DNA of 64,000 nucleotides from CAYMPH01 sp964392365 (lineage in GTDB: Bacteria > Spirochaetota > UBA4802 > UBA5550): contig CAYMPH010000003.1 in the NCBI GenBank assembly GCA_964392365.1, forward strand, positions 62,001 through 126,000, in the 5' to 3' direction. Shown piece after piece: positions 1 to 10,000 of this stretch. Below the pieces are notes generated by a model, which saw nothing but the letters and a program-made list of their open reading frames with translations, made no database searches and was not told the origin of the DNA. A program made the position numbers and the translations under genes. The first letter of the stretch is position 1; every line of letters starts with the position of its first letter.

Positions 1-1
1 C

Positions 2-70
2 ATGAACTGCGTCAGGCTCGTTTATAAAGCTTATATGTCCATATATGAAAATATAAGACAGGCAGAATAA
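2..70 (+). CDS. 3' end of an upstream gene (partial)
   Basis: The reading frame is open from the window edge and closes with TAA one base before the fdhD start codon. The visible tail is about 22 residues, ending in IRQAE, and is too short to identify. Its position directly ahead of fdhD suggests a formate dehydrogenase or related redox subunit in the same operon, but that is inference from context only. Confidence 0.4.
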   Translation: MNCVRLVYKAYMSIYENIRQAE

Positions 71-71
71 T

Positions 72-854
72 ATGTCTCTGCCGGAAAGAATATCATATAA
101 AGCACATATTTTTTCGCAATCTGGAATTGAACCTGCAGACATTGATCTGAGTGCGGAATATCCGTTTATTTTAAAAATCAATGGAAGGCCGTTCGTTTCA
201 ATCGCCTGTTCGGGTTCTGGTCTGGAAGCGCTTGCAGCCGGCCACTTAATTACAGAAGGTGTAGTCAGGTCTAAAAGTGAAATCTTTTCAGTTAAGGTCA
301 ATGAAAGCGAAATGACTGTTGATGTTGAGACTTTAAAAAGTGATGATATGATAGACAGACTTTTTAAAATTAAATCTCTTGCATCGGCCTGCGGCCAGGG
401 TAAAAGCTCAATTGGAGATGATACTCTTGCAGAAATAAATTCCAGCGGAATCGTTTCCGGTAAATTGATAATTGATTGCATGAAAACTTTTCTTCACCTT
501 TCCTCTCTTCATAAGGAGACACGAGGAGTACACAGCGCTGCTCTTTATGATTTCCATGGGAATAAGATTTTATTTGTCGATGAAATCGGCAGGCATAATG
601 CTGTTGATAAAATTATAGGAATCTGCTGTCTGGAAAATATTGATCTGACTGATAAGATGATTTTTTCAACCGGCAGGCTTTCCAGTGAAATTGTTTATAA
701 ATCTCTTTATGGAAAGACTCCTGTGCTTGTATCAAAAGCTTATCCTACAAGCCTGAGCATTGATATAGCGAGGAAATACAATCTGACAATCGCTGCTAAT
801 GTATCAGCATCAAAGTTTATAATTTTCAGCGGAAAACATAGAATTGCGGAATAA
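72..854 (+). CDS. fdhD: FdhD, formate dehydrogenase sulfurtransferase/accessory protein
   Basis: FdhD carries sulfur from a cysteine desulfurase to the molybdenum cofactor of formate dehydrogenase in the cytoplasm. The 260-residue protein has the family layout: an N-terminal region with ITEG near residue 60, the cysteine loop SACGQG (Cys107), and the C-terminal VDEIGRHNAVDK and STGRLSSE blocks. The E. coli enzyme has a CxxC pair in this loop; only the first Cys is present here, a variant that I believe occurs in other FdhD branches. The start lies one base after the preceding stop, so it is probably operonic with the gene cut by the window edge. fdhE follows after about 120 bp. Confidence 0.93.
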   Translation: MSLPERISYKAHIFSQSGIEPADIDLSAEYPFILKINGRPFVSIACSGSGLEALAAGHLITEGVVRSKSEIFSVKVNESEMTVDVETLKSDDMIDRLFKIKSLASACGQGKSSIGDDTLAEINSSGIVSGKLIIDCMKTFLHLSSLHKETRGVHSAALYDFHGNKILFVDEIGRHNAVDKIIGICCLENIDLTDKMIFSTGRLSSEIVYKSLYGKTPVLVSKAYPTSLSIDIARKYNLTIAANVSASKFIIFSGKHRIAE

Positions 855-973
855 ATCTAAAATACAGCTTCAGGAATTTTAAATAATAATTGTATTAAAC
901 AGGCAGAACTTTTTATATTGGTTTAATGTAAATATATGCATTAATGTTTTTTCTGAAAAAATTGAGGTGAATT

Positions 974-1891
974 ATGAATGAAACAGGACCTTCTATTGAA
1001 CATTTTTTTGAAAGATTTGTTGATCTGAAAATTAAATTTGAAAAAATTTTATTTGCAAAATCATTTGTTAAAAAAACAGTCAGGGAAAACATTGAGCTGA
1101 TAAAAGACAGAAGATATGTAATTGAAGAAGCTATCTGGAAAGTGGAAGCTTCAAATACAAAAGAATATATATTGAACCTGCTCGATCTTTTAAGCGAGGA
1201 GGCTGTTGCATATGAGAAGGATATTGATCTATTTAAATCTGCAGTTAAAAAAAATGAACTGTTTGCGAAAGAGTTCATCGATAATCTTCTTTGCGACAGG
1301 CAGAAAAATGTTTTTAATTTTGCAAGAGAGCAGGAAATGTCGAATGAATTTATTCTGTTTTTTTCACTCGTTGCTGCTTTTCCTTTTAAAGAAGCAGTTT
1401 CTGATTTTGTCCAGGATTCAGTTGATTTATCAAAACATCATTCTGGATTCTGTCCGGTATGCGGACACTGGCCCGGCATTTCGTATATAGCAGGCAAAGA
1501 GGGCAGGAGAATAATGGCATGTATTTCCTGCGGAACAAGATGGACGTTCTCCCGCGTAAAATGCTCGTTCTGTCTGACTTCTGATCAGGATAAGCTCAGT
1601 TATCTTCATCTCGAAGATGAGATGCAGGTCTCTGCCTATACCTGCGATAACTGCAGGCGTTATTTAAAAGTGATAAAGGTTTCCGAAGAAACCCTTGATT
1701 TTCAAAATGAATATGCAATCATTGATTATATGAGTTCAGGCTATATGGATATAGCTGCTATGCAGAATAAGTATATCCAGGAATCAATACTTGCTTCGAG
1801 ATTTGACGGGCCGAGGGACGAAAAAATTGATCATTACTGGGAGCAGGGAAAAACGTCTGATTCAGAAAATGATCCGGATATAGTTCATTGA
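974..1891 (+). CDS. fdhE: FdhE-like formate dehydrogenase accessory protein
   Basis: FdhE proteins are rubredoxin-like iron-binding factors needed to mature respiratory formate dehydrogenases. This 305-residue protein has an N-terminal helical half and four CxxC motifs at about residues 160/163, 183/186, 197/200 and 224/227, the family signature (CPVCG, CISCG, CSFC, CDNC). GAGGTG lies about 8 bp before the ATG. It follows fdhD in the same direction, which supports the assignment. The next gene is convergent and its stop is only a few bases away. Confidence 0.9.
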   Translation: MNETGPSIEHFFERFVDLKIKFEKILFAKSFVKKTVRENIELIKDRRYVIEEAIWKVEASNTKEYILNLLDLLSEEAVAYEKDIDLFKSAVKKNELFAKEFIDNLLCDRQKNVFNFAREQEMSNEFILFFSLVAAFPFKEAVSDFVQDSVDLSKHHSGFCPVCGHWPGISYIAGKEGRRIMACISCGTRWTFSRVKCSFCLTSDQDKLSYLHLEDEMQVSAYTCDNCRRYLKVIKVSEETLDFQNEYAIIDYMSSGYMDIAAMQNKYIQESILASRFDGPRDEKIDHYWEQGKTSDSENDPDIVH

Positions 1892-1895
1892 CGGG

Positions 1896-2588
1896 TTATT
1901 CAAGAATCATTTCCATCGTATAATTAAGCATTGTTGTTCTGGATTTATAAATTGTTCCGTGTGAATCCATGAAAATCTCGATTGTTTTGAGGTTGTTGAT
2001 ATACTGCAATACCTGGATGAGATCTATTTCTTTTCCTCTGAAAGTAAATTGTTTCTTTTCTGATACTGTAGTGTTCAGAATTACACTGTTTTCGTTTTCT
2101 ATCTGAGGGTCGTAAATTCTTGATCTAATTAAAGCCCCTTTTTTGAAGTGGAGTTTTTTTAATTCTGAAGTGTGATATAATCCGTCGAACATGAATGGTT
2201 TTTCAATTGGAACAAAAAATTTATTATTATCAGATATAACATCAACGCCTTCTGCATTTACTTTTACTATGATTTTTATTTCTTTAATTTCGTTTTTGGT
2301 TATTATTTTATTTATATTCTCAAGACTAACAGGTTTATAATCCGTTGTTTCAACTAATGTTCTTTTTACAGTATTTTTTAATTCACCGGTTAATGTTTCC
2401 ATATCAAGTTCATGGATATAATTATCACCATCGAGAGAAATTTTTACAACTGCAGTTCCTGCATTATTTCCATTTATGAAAATTTTATATTTCCATTTCC
2501 CTGTATTATCATTTTTTTTATTTGAGCATTGCATAATAAAAAGAATTGATAATATAATGAGAAAAATTTCTGTGATTTTTTGTTTCAT
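1896..2588 (-). CDS. Lipoprotein of unknown function
   Basis: The 230-residue protein opens with a hydrophobic signal and a lipobox-like FIMQCS, so it should be lipidated and exported. The mature part is rich in beta-strand patterns and charged residues, with a KPVSLE segment near residue 110. I do not recognise the family; DUF3108-like periplasmic proteins have a similar feel but this is not established. It is the last gene of a tight minus-strand series (yggS, proC, M23 peptidase, this gene), 22 bp behind the peptidase, which suggests co-transcription and a possible envelope role. Confidence 0.75.
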   Translation of the reverse strand: MKQKITEIFLIILSILFIMQCSNKKNDNTGKWKYKIFINGNNAGTAVVKISLDGDNYIHELDMETLTGELKNTVKRTLVETTDYKPVSLENINKIITKNEIKEIKIIVKVNAEGVDVISDNNKFFVPIEKPFMFDGLYHTSELKKLHFKKGALIRSRIYDPQIENENSVILNTTVSEKKQFTFRGKEIDLIQVLQYINNLKTIEIFMDSHGTIYKSRTTMLNYTMEMILE

Positions 2589-2610
2589 TTGATGTAATCT
2601 AGAAAGTATC

Positions 2611-3573
2611 TTACCAGATGAATAAAAGAGGATTTATTATTTCACCGTGGCGCATTATTATAAAGTGCAGATGAGGACCGGTAGATCTTCCTGTTGAACC
2701 AACAAAACCAAGTATGTCATCATTTTTAAGCCAGTCCCCGGTTTTAACTTTAATCAGCGAAAAGTGTCCGTATAGAGTTGAAAATCCATCATGGTGCTGC
2801 ATGGTAACACAAAGGCCGTATCCATCACGCCATCCTGAATAGGTTACAATGCCTTCTCTTGCAGGTCTGACGGGTGTACCCTGTCTGTTCATGATATCAA
2901 TGCCGTTATGAAATTCCATATTCTCATGGAAAAACGGATCTACTCTGTCCCCGTAAGCTGAAGTTATAAAACCGACAAGAGGAGCCTGAAAAATATTTCT
3001 GTAATTGTTGAGTTTCTCAAGTGAATCGTTTACGATCTTCGGTCTGCTGTTCTGGAAAAAAACAAATCGGATATCATCAGTTGATATAATTTTAAAAAAA
3101 GTCGGAAGATATTTACCTGAAATATTGTTTCTATAACCAAGCTTTCTTGACATGCGGATTACATCAGTAAACTGGTCAAATGCAAATAAAACACCATCCT
3201 TTTCAGGGATTACAACTTCAATGCCTTCTGTTGCAACAAGCGATGTTAGATACGGATTGGCTGCAATAAATGTATCAAGGGTGATCTGATGCCTTTTGCA
3301 CACATCCCAGAATGATTCACTGTATCTGATCTTGTATATTGAAAGATTAACACCTGCATCGTGAGGATAATCTTTTATTAATTTAATATATGCTGCATGG
3401 TCTGTGAAAATCGGATATCCTTCTTTCAGAACATAGGTGTTTCTATCAGCTTTTACACTTTTTTTTACAATGGCGGTAATAATGTTGCCGCCGATAAAAA
3501 CAGTCAGTAAAACAGCTGCTGCAATTGAAGCATAAAACCTGATCTGCCTGTCCTGGTAATTATTAAGCGGCAT
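2611..3573 (-). CDS. M23 family metallopeptidase with LysM-like domain
   Basis: This is a membrane-anchored zinc endopeptidase or peptidoglycan-binding factor of the LytM type. Residues 13-36 form one transmembrane segment. A LysM-like block (YKIRYSESFWDVCKRH) lies near residue 80-110. The C-terminal M23 domain (about 200-320) keeps the zinc ligands FHNGID (His222, Asp226) and HLHF (His301, His303), plus YGH at about 270, so it should be catalytic. It sits 4 bp downstream of proC in the same operon. Cell-wall remodelling is the likely role. Confidence 0.9.
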   Translation of the reverse strand: MPLNNYQDRQIRFYASIAAAVLLTVFIGGNIITAIVKKSVKADRNTYVLKEGYPIFTDHAAYIKLIKDYPHDAGVNLSIYKIRYSESFWDVCKRHQITLDTFIAANPYLTSLVATEGIEVVIPEKDGVLFAFDQFTDVIRMSRKLGYRNNISGKYLPTFFKIISTDDIRFVFFQNSRPKIVNDSLEKLNNYRNIFQAPLVGFITSAYGDRVDPFFHENMEFHNGIDIMNRQGTPVRPAREGIVTYSGWRDGYGLCVTMQHHDGFSTLYGHFSLIKVKTGDWLKNDDILGFVGSTGRSTGPHLHFIIMRHGEIINPLLFIW

Positions 3574-3577
3574 TATA

Positions 3578-4387
3578 TTATTCTTCCCCGAGCTTTTTGG
3601 ATTTTTGTGCCGCAGCTTCTACAGCTTCCATAACTATTCCGGTAAAACCGTTTTTTTCAAGCACGTGAATCCCTTCAATTGTTGTTCCGCCAGGTGAGGC
3701 TACTTTCATTCTAAGATTCATGGGATGTTCCATTGATTCAATCACAAGTCGCGCAGAACCGGCAACAGTGTGAGCTGCAAGGAGCGTTGCTTTATCTCTT
3801 GGAATACCCATTTTAACTCCACCATCTGCAAGTGCATGTATAAAAGTAAATACATAGGCCGGTCCGCTTCCTGAAAGACCTGTTACTGCATCCATCATTT
3901 TTTCAGGGACTCTTATAGTATGACCGATCATTTTAAATACTTCATCTACCATATTAAGTGATAATTCGTCCACTTCATCGTTGGATGATATAGCGGATAT
4001 TCCCTCACCTATAAGGCATGGCGTATTGGGCATAACACGGATGACTTTTTTATCCGATCCGAGTACAGATTCAATTGTTTTTATTTTAATACCTGCAGCT
4101 ATTGAAACAATAACTGTTGTTTTTTTTACAGACTTAATTTCTTTTAACAGGCTTGAAACAGCATCAGGTTTAACAGCTATAATGATAATATCCGAATCAT
4201 ATGCGGTTTTAATCGCAGAATCAAGTTTTTTAACCTGAAATCTTAAACGCATATCCTCTAATTTTTCCGCATCTGAATCAAAAACATTAATATATTCCGG
4301 GTCAATAGATTTAGCAAGGCCTGCTATTATAGCGCCTCCCATATTGCCTGCACCGATTATGCCTATTGATTTATTCTGTAGTATCAT
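3578..4387 (-). CDS. proC: Pyrroline-5-carboxylate reductase
   Basis: It catalyses the last step of proline synthesis, NAD(P)H-dependent reduction of pyrroline-5-carboxylate. The 269-residue protein has the N-terminal Rossmann motif GIIGAGNMG and the C-terminal ProC signature SGSGPAYVF with the following ALADGGVKMG helix. Length matches the family. Its ATG overlaps the yggS stop by 4 bp (ATGA), which means translational coupling. The yggS-proC pairing is widespread in bacteria and supports both calls. Confidence 0.96.
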   Translation of the reverse strand: MILQNKSIGIIGAGNMGGAIIAGLAKSIDPEYINVFDSDAEKLEDMRLRFQVKKLDSAIKTAYDSDIIIIAVKPDAVSSLLKEIKSVKKTTVIVSIAAGIKIKTIESVLGSDKKVIRVMPNTPCLIGEGISAISSNDEVDELSLNMVDEVFKMIGHTIRVPEKMMDAVTGLSGSGPAYVFTFIHALADGGVKMGIPRDKATLLAAHTVAGSARLVIESMEHPMNLRMKVASPGGTTIEGIHVLEKNGFTGIVMEAVEAAAQKSKKLGEE

Positions 4388-5070
4388 TTATAATTTCTAT
4401 TACCGAAAATTGCGGAACCGATTCTGACCATTGTCGCTCCTTCAGCTATTGCGATTTTATAATCAGAAGACATTCCCATCGAGAGTTCTTTTAACTGAAT
4501 ATTGAATGTATCGTTTATTTCTTCAAGCAATTTTCTTGCCTTGCTGAAACAATTTCCAATTATTATTTCATCATCTGTATATGGAGCAATTGCCATTAAA
4601 CCCAGAATTTTAATATTTTGAAGAGGAAGAATGTTTTCAAATAATTGAAATAAGTTTTCAGGGTCAGAGCCGCTTTTCCGGGATTCACCTGCAGTATTTA
4701 CCTGGATTAGGATATTCTGTATTTTATCAATTTTTAACCCTTCCGTGCTGACTTTTTTAGCAGTTTCTGCTTTATCTATAGAGTGAATTAAATCAAATAA
4801 GCGGACAGCATCTTTTGATTTGTTCGATTGGAGGTGTCCAATCATATGAAATTTAAATTTTCCATTAAGAAGCGGAATTTTTTCTGAAGCTTCCTGTATT
4901 TTGTTTTCACCGAAAATTTCTATACCTGAATCTATAGCGGATTGTACTGTTTCAGGAGGGAAGGTTTTTGATACGGTTATTATTTTAATATCATCAGGAT
5001 TTCGACTATATTTTTCAGCTGCAGCAGCAATTTCATCTTTAATTTTATTATAGTTTTCAATAATACTCAT
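4384..5070 (-). CDS. yggS: YggS family PLP-binding protein (PLP homeostasis)
   Basis: It is a cytoplasmic PLP carrier of the alanine-racemase-like fold III group, involved in vitamin B6 homeostasis rather than a known catalytic step. The PLP lysine lies in ITVSKTFP, and the family blocks FGENKIQE, FHMIGHLQSNK, LSMGMSSDY and VRIGSAIFG are all present. I chose the ATG at 5070 (starting MSIIENYNK) because it matches the usual family N-terminus; an in-frame TTG at 5106 would add 12 residues. Neither has a clear ribosome binding site. It is coupled to proC. Confidence 0.93.
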   Translation of the reverse strand: MSIIENYNKIKDEIAAAAEKYSRNPDDIKIITVSKTFPPETVQSAIDSGIEIFGENKIQEASEKIPLLNGKFKFHMIGHLQSNKSKDAVRLFDLIHSIDKAETAKKVSTEGLKIDKIQNILIQVNTAGESRKSGSDPENLFQLFENILPLQNIKILGLMAIAPYTDDEIIIGNCFSKARKLLEEINDTFNIQLKELSMGMSSDYKIAIAEGATMVRIGSAIFGNRNYK

Positions 5071-5108
5071 GAAAAATATAATTTCATATAAGTTTTTATC
5101 AGTCAAGC

Positions 5109-5146
5109 AAATCTTAATGATATTGCCCGAAATATCATTAAGATTT
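5109..5146. terminator. Perfect 16-bp inverted repeat, terminator-like
   Basis: Two perfectly complementary 16-base arms (5109-5124 and 5131-5146) surround a 6-base loop. T-rich sequence follows on the plus strand and a shorter T run on the minus strand. It lies between the end of the alkaline phosphatase gene and the start of yggS, both minus strand, so it probably ends the phosphatase transcript and separates the two units. Confidence 0.7.
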
Positions 5147-5200
5147 TTTAATATAAATGAATTATTGTAGAATCTAACAGGGCTCTGACCCCGATTAAAT

Positions 5201-6796
5201 CTATTTGATTAGTTTAATGGCTTCTTCAGGAATAAACCATTTTTTCCCGTTGAATAGAGTCAGGCCTCTGAATGTAACAGCTTTTTCATCTATCAATGCT
5301 ATATTTTTATTTATTGGAAATCTATAATCAATATTTCCTTTATTAATTGTTAAAACAGGATTAAATAAATCTTTATTATCAATTATAATTCTGATATCAG
5401 GAGCTGATAATTCTTTATATACATCCCTGAAAAGAACTCTGTTAAGATTAAAAGTATTTAGAGATAGAATATCATCAATGTATAGGGCTATATCTGTATT
5501 CTGTATAACTCCGGTTGGCCTGTAATTTCTTGGATGATAAACATATAGAATTACTTCTTCACCTGTATGGCCGTTTGTAGTCCACCCGATTTTTGCTCTT
5601 TTGCTGATAATAGGCCCGATTGCGTAATTGAATTTATCAGGCTTGGCTTTTTTAAGGATTGTTATTTCATCAGCGTTCAGGTCTTTGATTCCGAAATATT
5701 TTAGAACAACTTCTTTTAAGTTTGATTTATCTTTATTAAGCTTTTTATAAATACCTTCTCCTGTTAGAGAAGCTTTACTAAGCGGAACAATCATATCAGT
5801 TACAGGCATAATATCATAGCCTTTATTAGTTTCGCTGCTTCCTATAGACATTCCTCCGTTTCCATGATCCGGCGCTGCAATTACAACAGTATTGCCGTCT
5901 TTCTTTGCAAAATCAAGGGCAATCTTTACAGCTTTATCAAAAGCAAGAACATCGCTGACTACACCAACCGGATCGTTCGCATGCGATGCCCAGTCGATCT
6001 TGCTGCCTTCAACCATCAGAAAAAATCCATTGCTGTTTTTTGAAAGAATCTCTATTGCTTTCTGTGTCATTTCATATAAGGCGGGCTGGGTGTTATCCCT
6101 GTCCATGTCATAATCCATTGCATCAGGAGCAAACATACCCCAAATCTTTTTACTTTTAATATTTAAAAGTTCATCTCTTGTTGATATGTAGTCATATCCT
6201 TTGCTTTTAATCACTCCTATAAGATCTTCTTTGTCTTTTCTTATTTCTTTCCTGAGATGCTCTGACCCGCCGGCGAGAACAACATCCATATCCTGATATA
6301 TCTGCTGCTCCCCAATATCCTGATAAGCCCTTCTGTCAATATGATGGCTTGAAAAAGCACCGGGAGTTGCATGCTGGATATTTGATGTGGCTACAAGACC
6401 TGTGCTTAACCCCTTGAGCTTCGCAGCTTCAAGTATTGTCGGTACAGGATTTCTCGCATCCTGCTCATTAAAATTTTTTCCTTTGTAATCGGGCATATTT
6501 GAAATATCCGGCAGAACAGAGATAAAACCTGAATGGGATTTCTGTCCGGTTGCCATAGCTGTTGCTGCAGGAGCTGAATCAGAAATAATTCCATCCGATG
6601 GGTATGTTCTAACCAGACCGCATGCCAGTTCATCAAGGGTCAGAGCATTTCCGCCATTATACCATCTGGCTATGGTTGAATGAGTAATACTCATTCCATC
6701 CGGAATTAAAAGTATTACATTTTTTACTTTTTTATCATTAGTATGAGAGCTGAAAGCAGTCAGGCAGATTATTAAAATAATATGAATAAATTTCAT
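5201..6796 (-). CDS. phoA: Alkaline phosphatase (PhoA superfamily), secreted
   Basis: It is a metal-dependent phosphomonoesterase acting outside the cytoplasm. The 531-residue precursor starts with a signal peptide. The catalytic core is intact: a metal aspartate in LIPDGM (about Asp33), the nucleophile in SDSAPAATAMATG (about Ser74), QHATPGAFSSHH, MVEGSKIDWASH, APDHGNGG and GHTGEE. The first 400 residues form the phosphatase fold; the last ~100 are less conserved and may be an added domain. It stands alone, with about 250 bp upstream and a strong hairpin after it. No Pho box was identified. Confidence 0.93.
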   Translation of the reverse strand: MKFIHIILIICLTAFSSHTNDKKVKNVILLIPDGMSITHSTIARWYNGGNALTLDELACGLVRTYPSDGIISDSAPAATAMATGQKSHSGFISVLPDISNMPDYKGKNFNEQDARNPVPTILEAAKLKGLSTGLVATSNIQHATPGAFSSHHIDRRAYQDIGEQQIYQDMDVVLAGGSEHLRKEIRKDKEDLIGVIKSKGYDYISTRDELLNIKSKKIWGMFAPDAMDYDMDRDNTQPALYEMTQKAIEILSKNSNGFFLMVEGSKIDWASHANDPVGVVSDVLAFDKAVKIALDFAKKDGNTVVIAAPDHGNGGMSIGSSETNKGYDIMPVTDMIVPLSKASLTGEGIYKKLNKDKSNLKEVVLKYFGIKDLNADEITILKKAKPDKFNYAIGPIISKRAKIGWTTNGHTGEEVILYVYHPRNYRPTGVIQNTDIALYIDDILSLNTFNLNRVLFRDVYKELSAPDIRIIIDNKDLFNPVLTINKGNIDYRFPINKNIALIDEKAVTFRGLTLFNGKKWFIPEEAIKLIK

Positions 6797-7051
6797 AATA
6801 TAACCTCTTTTTGATAAAGTTTAATGCGACTTATATTATTCAAGGGACTTACCGGGAGATTTTTAAAACTTACCTGACTTCATTATATTTATTATATTTA
6901 ATCAATCATAAAAATCTGCTGAAATTAAAAAATAAGACGGTTTGATTGTAAGGTATCTATGTCTGTAATAACAAAAAATTTTGCAATTATCATCTTAAAA
7001 AAATTGTGGACAATAAACATTGCTTTTTTAATTGTTTAAAAGTTAAATATT

Positions 7052-10000
7052 ATGAAAAAAGCAGCTTACAGAATAGAAGTATTTTATAAGATAAGGGATT
7101 CGAGAGCGGAAATTCTTGCACAAAAGCTTAATATCCCAGGTTATAATATAAAAAAGCTTTTTATAACCGATAATTATCTTGTAAATATTGATTTTAATTC
7201 AGAAAACATTGTCCTTAATAATAATGCTCTGACCCCTCCTGCACGCAGATTGAAAGATTCTACAGATATTATTACGGCTATTGCCAAGGCTCTGACACAG
7301 CCTATAACCCAGATATATGAAATTTCTGCTTTTTCAGATGTACCGGCACCGCAAACAAGGTCTGCATCTCAGGATTTCTCTTTTGCATTTGAAATCGGCT
7401 ATCTTCCGGGTGTAACTGATAACATAGCACATACTGTTATGGAAATTATTGAAGACATTACAGGCATTGAGCCTGATAGAGAAAATTCCGTATTTTCCTC
7501 CACTACATATTTCCTTGATGGAAAACTCACGAAGAGTGATGTTGAAAATATTTCGCGCGAGCTTTATAATCCGCTTATACAGAGGGTACGGATTCTTTCA
7601 CGGGATGAGTATATTAAAAATTCAGGTATGGGTTTTGATATACCGGCAGTCACTCTATCAGAAAAGATTGAAGCTGATATTGTACCGCTGAATGTTTCAG
7701 ATGCTGAACTTGCTGCACTTGGCAAGGAAGGAATTCAAGACAGCAGCACGACAAGACGCGGACCTCTTGCACTTGATATGCTGTCAATGAATGTTATAAA
7801 AAATTATTTTTCAGAATCGGAAAAACGCGATCCGACTGATATTGAGCTTGAATCAATTGCCCAGACATGGAGCGAACACTGCAAGCATACTATCTTTTCC
7901 GCTTCAATTGATGATGATCTGAAAGAGGGAATTTACAGCCGCTATATAAAAGAAGCAACAATTAGAATCCGCAGAGAGAAGGGCGATAAAGATTTCTGCG
8001 TATCTGTTTTTTCCGATAACGCGGGCGGCATTGTATTCGACGATGAGTATATAATTGCAGATAAAGTGGAGACCCACAACAGCCCGAGCGCACTTGATCC
8101 GTTCGGCGGATCCATTACAGGTATTGTAGGTGTTAACAGGGATGCGATGGGTTTCGGACTCGGCGCTAAACCTGTTGCGAACAGATACGGTTTTTGTTTT
8201 GCTGATCCATCAGACACGAAACCAATATATAGAGATTCGCATTTAAAAAATGAAATGCTGTCTCCGCGCAGAATTATGGATGGGGTTATTCATGGTGTAA
8301 ACGCCGGGGGTAATACTTCAGGAATTCCTACACCGCAGGGTTTTGTATATTTCGATGACAGGTTTAAAGGCAAGCCTCTTGTTTTCGTCGGAACAGTCGG
8401 TCTGATTCCGAAAAAAATATCAGGGAAATCTTCAGTAATTAAAAAAGCTATACCAGGCGACCTGATAGTAATGGCAGGCGGAAGGGTAGGCCTTGATGGA
8501 ATTCACGGAGCTACTTTTTCTTCAGAAGCATTATCATCCGGAAGCCCTTCAAGCGCAGTGCAGATTGGAGACCCTATAACCCAGAAAAAATTATCAGATG
8601 CAATTGTCAAGGAAGCAAGGGAGCTTGAGCTTTATAATTCCATTACAGATAACGGAGCCGGCGGTCTTTCCTGCTCTGTTGCAGAGATGGCAAAAGAATC
8701 AGGCGGTTTTGAAGTTGATCTGGAGCTGGTTCCCCTAAAGTACCACGGACTGTCGCCATGGCAGATATGGGTGAGCGAGTCCCAGGAAAGAATGACGCTT
8801 TCAGTTCCTGAATCAAAAATTGAAAAGTTTACAGCTTTGATGAAAAGCCGCGGAGTTGAATGCTCTGTTATAGGAAAATTCACATCAACTTCCAGGGGAA
8901 TCGTGCGTTTTAAGGGAAAGAAAATTTTTGATCTTGATATGGGATTTCTGCACGACGGTCTTCCAAAAAAGATTTTAAAAACTGAAAAAAATATAAAAAA
9001 AACAGATGGCAGAAAATTTGAGATTGAAACTGACCTGACAGAAGATTTTATTTCAATGGCAGGAAGACTTAACACTGCGGGATTTGATTTTATATCAACC
9101 CAGTACGATCATGAAGTCCAGGGCGGCTCGGTAATAAAACCTCTTCAGGGAAAAGGCCTTGTCAATGGAAGTGCAAGCGTAATAAGGCCGCTGCTTGACA
9201 GATATACAGGCGTTGTGCTTTCACAGGGGCTTTATCCTTCATACAGCGAACTTGATCCATACTCAATGTCTGCTTGTTCAATAGATACAGCAGTGAGAAA
9301 TGCTGTTGCAGCAGGTGCTGACATCGATAGACTTGCTATTCTTGATAATTTCTGCTGGTGTGACTCGAACAATCCGGAAAGGCTCTGGCAGCTGAAAGAA
9401 GCATCGCGCGCGTGTTATGATACTGCTGTGGCATACGGCACTCCTTTTATATCCGGCAAGGACAGTATGTTTAATGATTTTAAAGGATTTATCAACGGGG
9501 AAGATAAAAAGGCTCAGAGTGTTGAAATATCAATACCTCCGACTCTGCTTATATCTTCAATAGGAATTACAGGAGATATCCGGAAGTGCCAGAGCATAGA
9601 TTTTAAATTTCCGGGTGATTTGATTTACCTGATCGGAAAAACATCTGATGAAACAGGCGGAAGCGAATACTTCGCATATAAAGGAGAAAAAATCTCCGGA
9701 GAAAAATTTACCGGAGAAAAAGTACCATTTGTAAATGCACCTGAGTTTTTAAAGATATACAGAGCATTAGGCAGATGCATTGATAAGGAGCTGATATCTT
9801 CAAGCATCGGCCTTGACAGGGGAGGTCTTGCCCTGGCTCTTGCCAAATCATCCATGGCCGGCCTGCTTGGTTTTAATGTATCTCTAAAACAAATAAAAAC
9901 CCCTGATGTATTGCGTGATGATTTTATTTTATTTTCGGAATCGCAGGGTAGAATTCTTGTAACTGTAAATCCTGAAAAAAGAAAACAGTTCGAGGGCGCT

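Noticed and set aside
913..1278. Minus-strand 121-aa ORF over fdhE
   Set aside because: It is antisense to the well-supported fdhE and has no domain or ribosome binding site.
5178..5192. GGGCTCTGACCCC motif as a REP element
   Set aside because: Similar short motifs are frequent in environmental genomes, but only one copy is seen and there is no hairpin partner or transposase.
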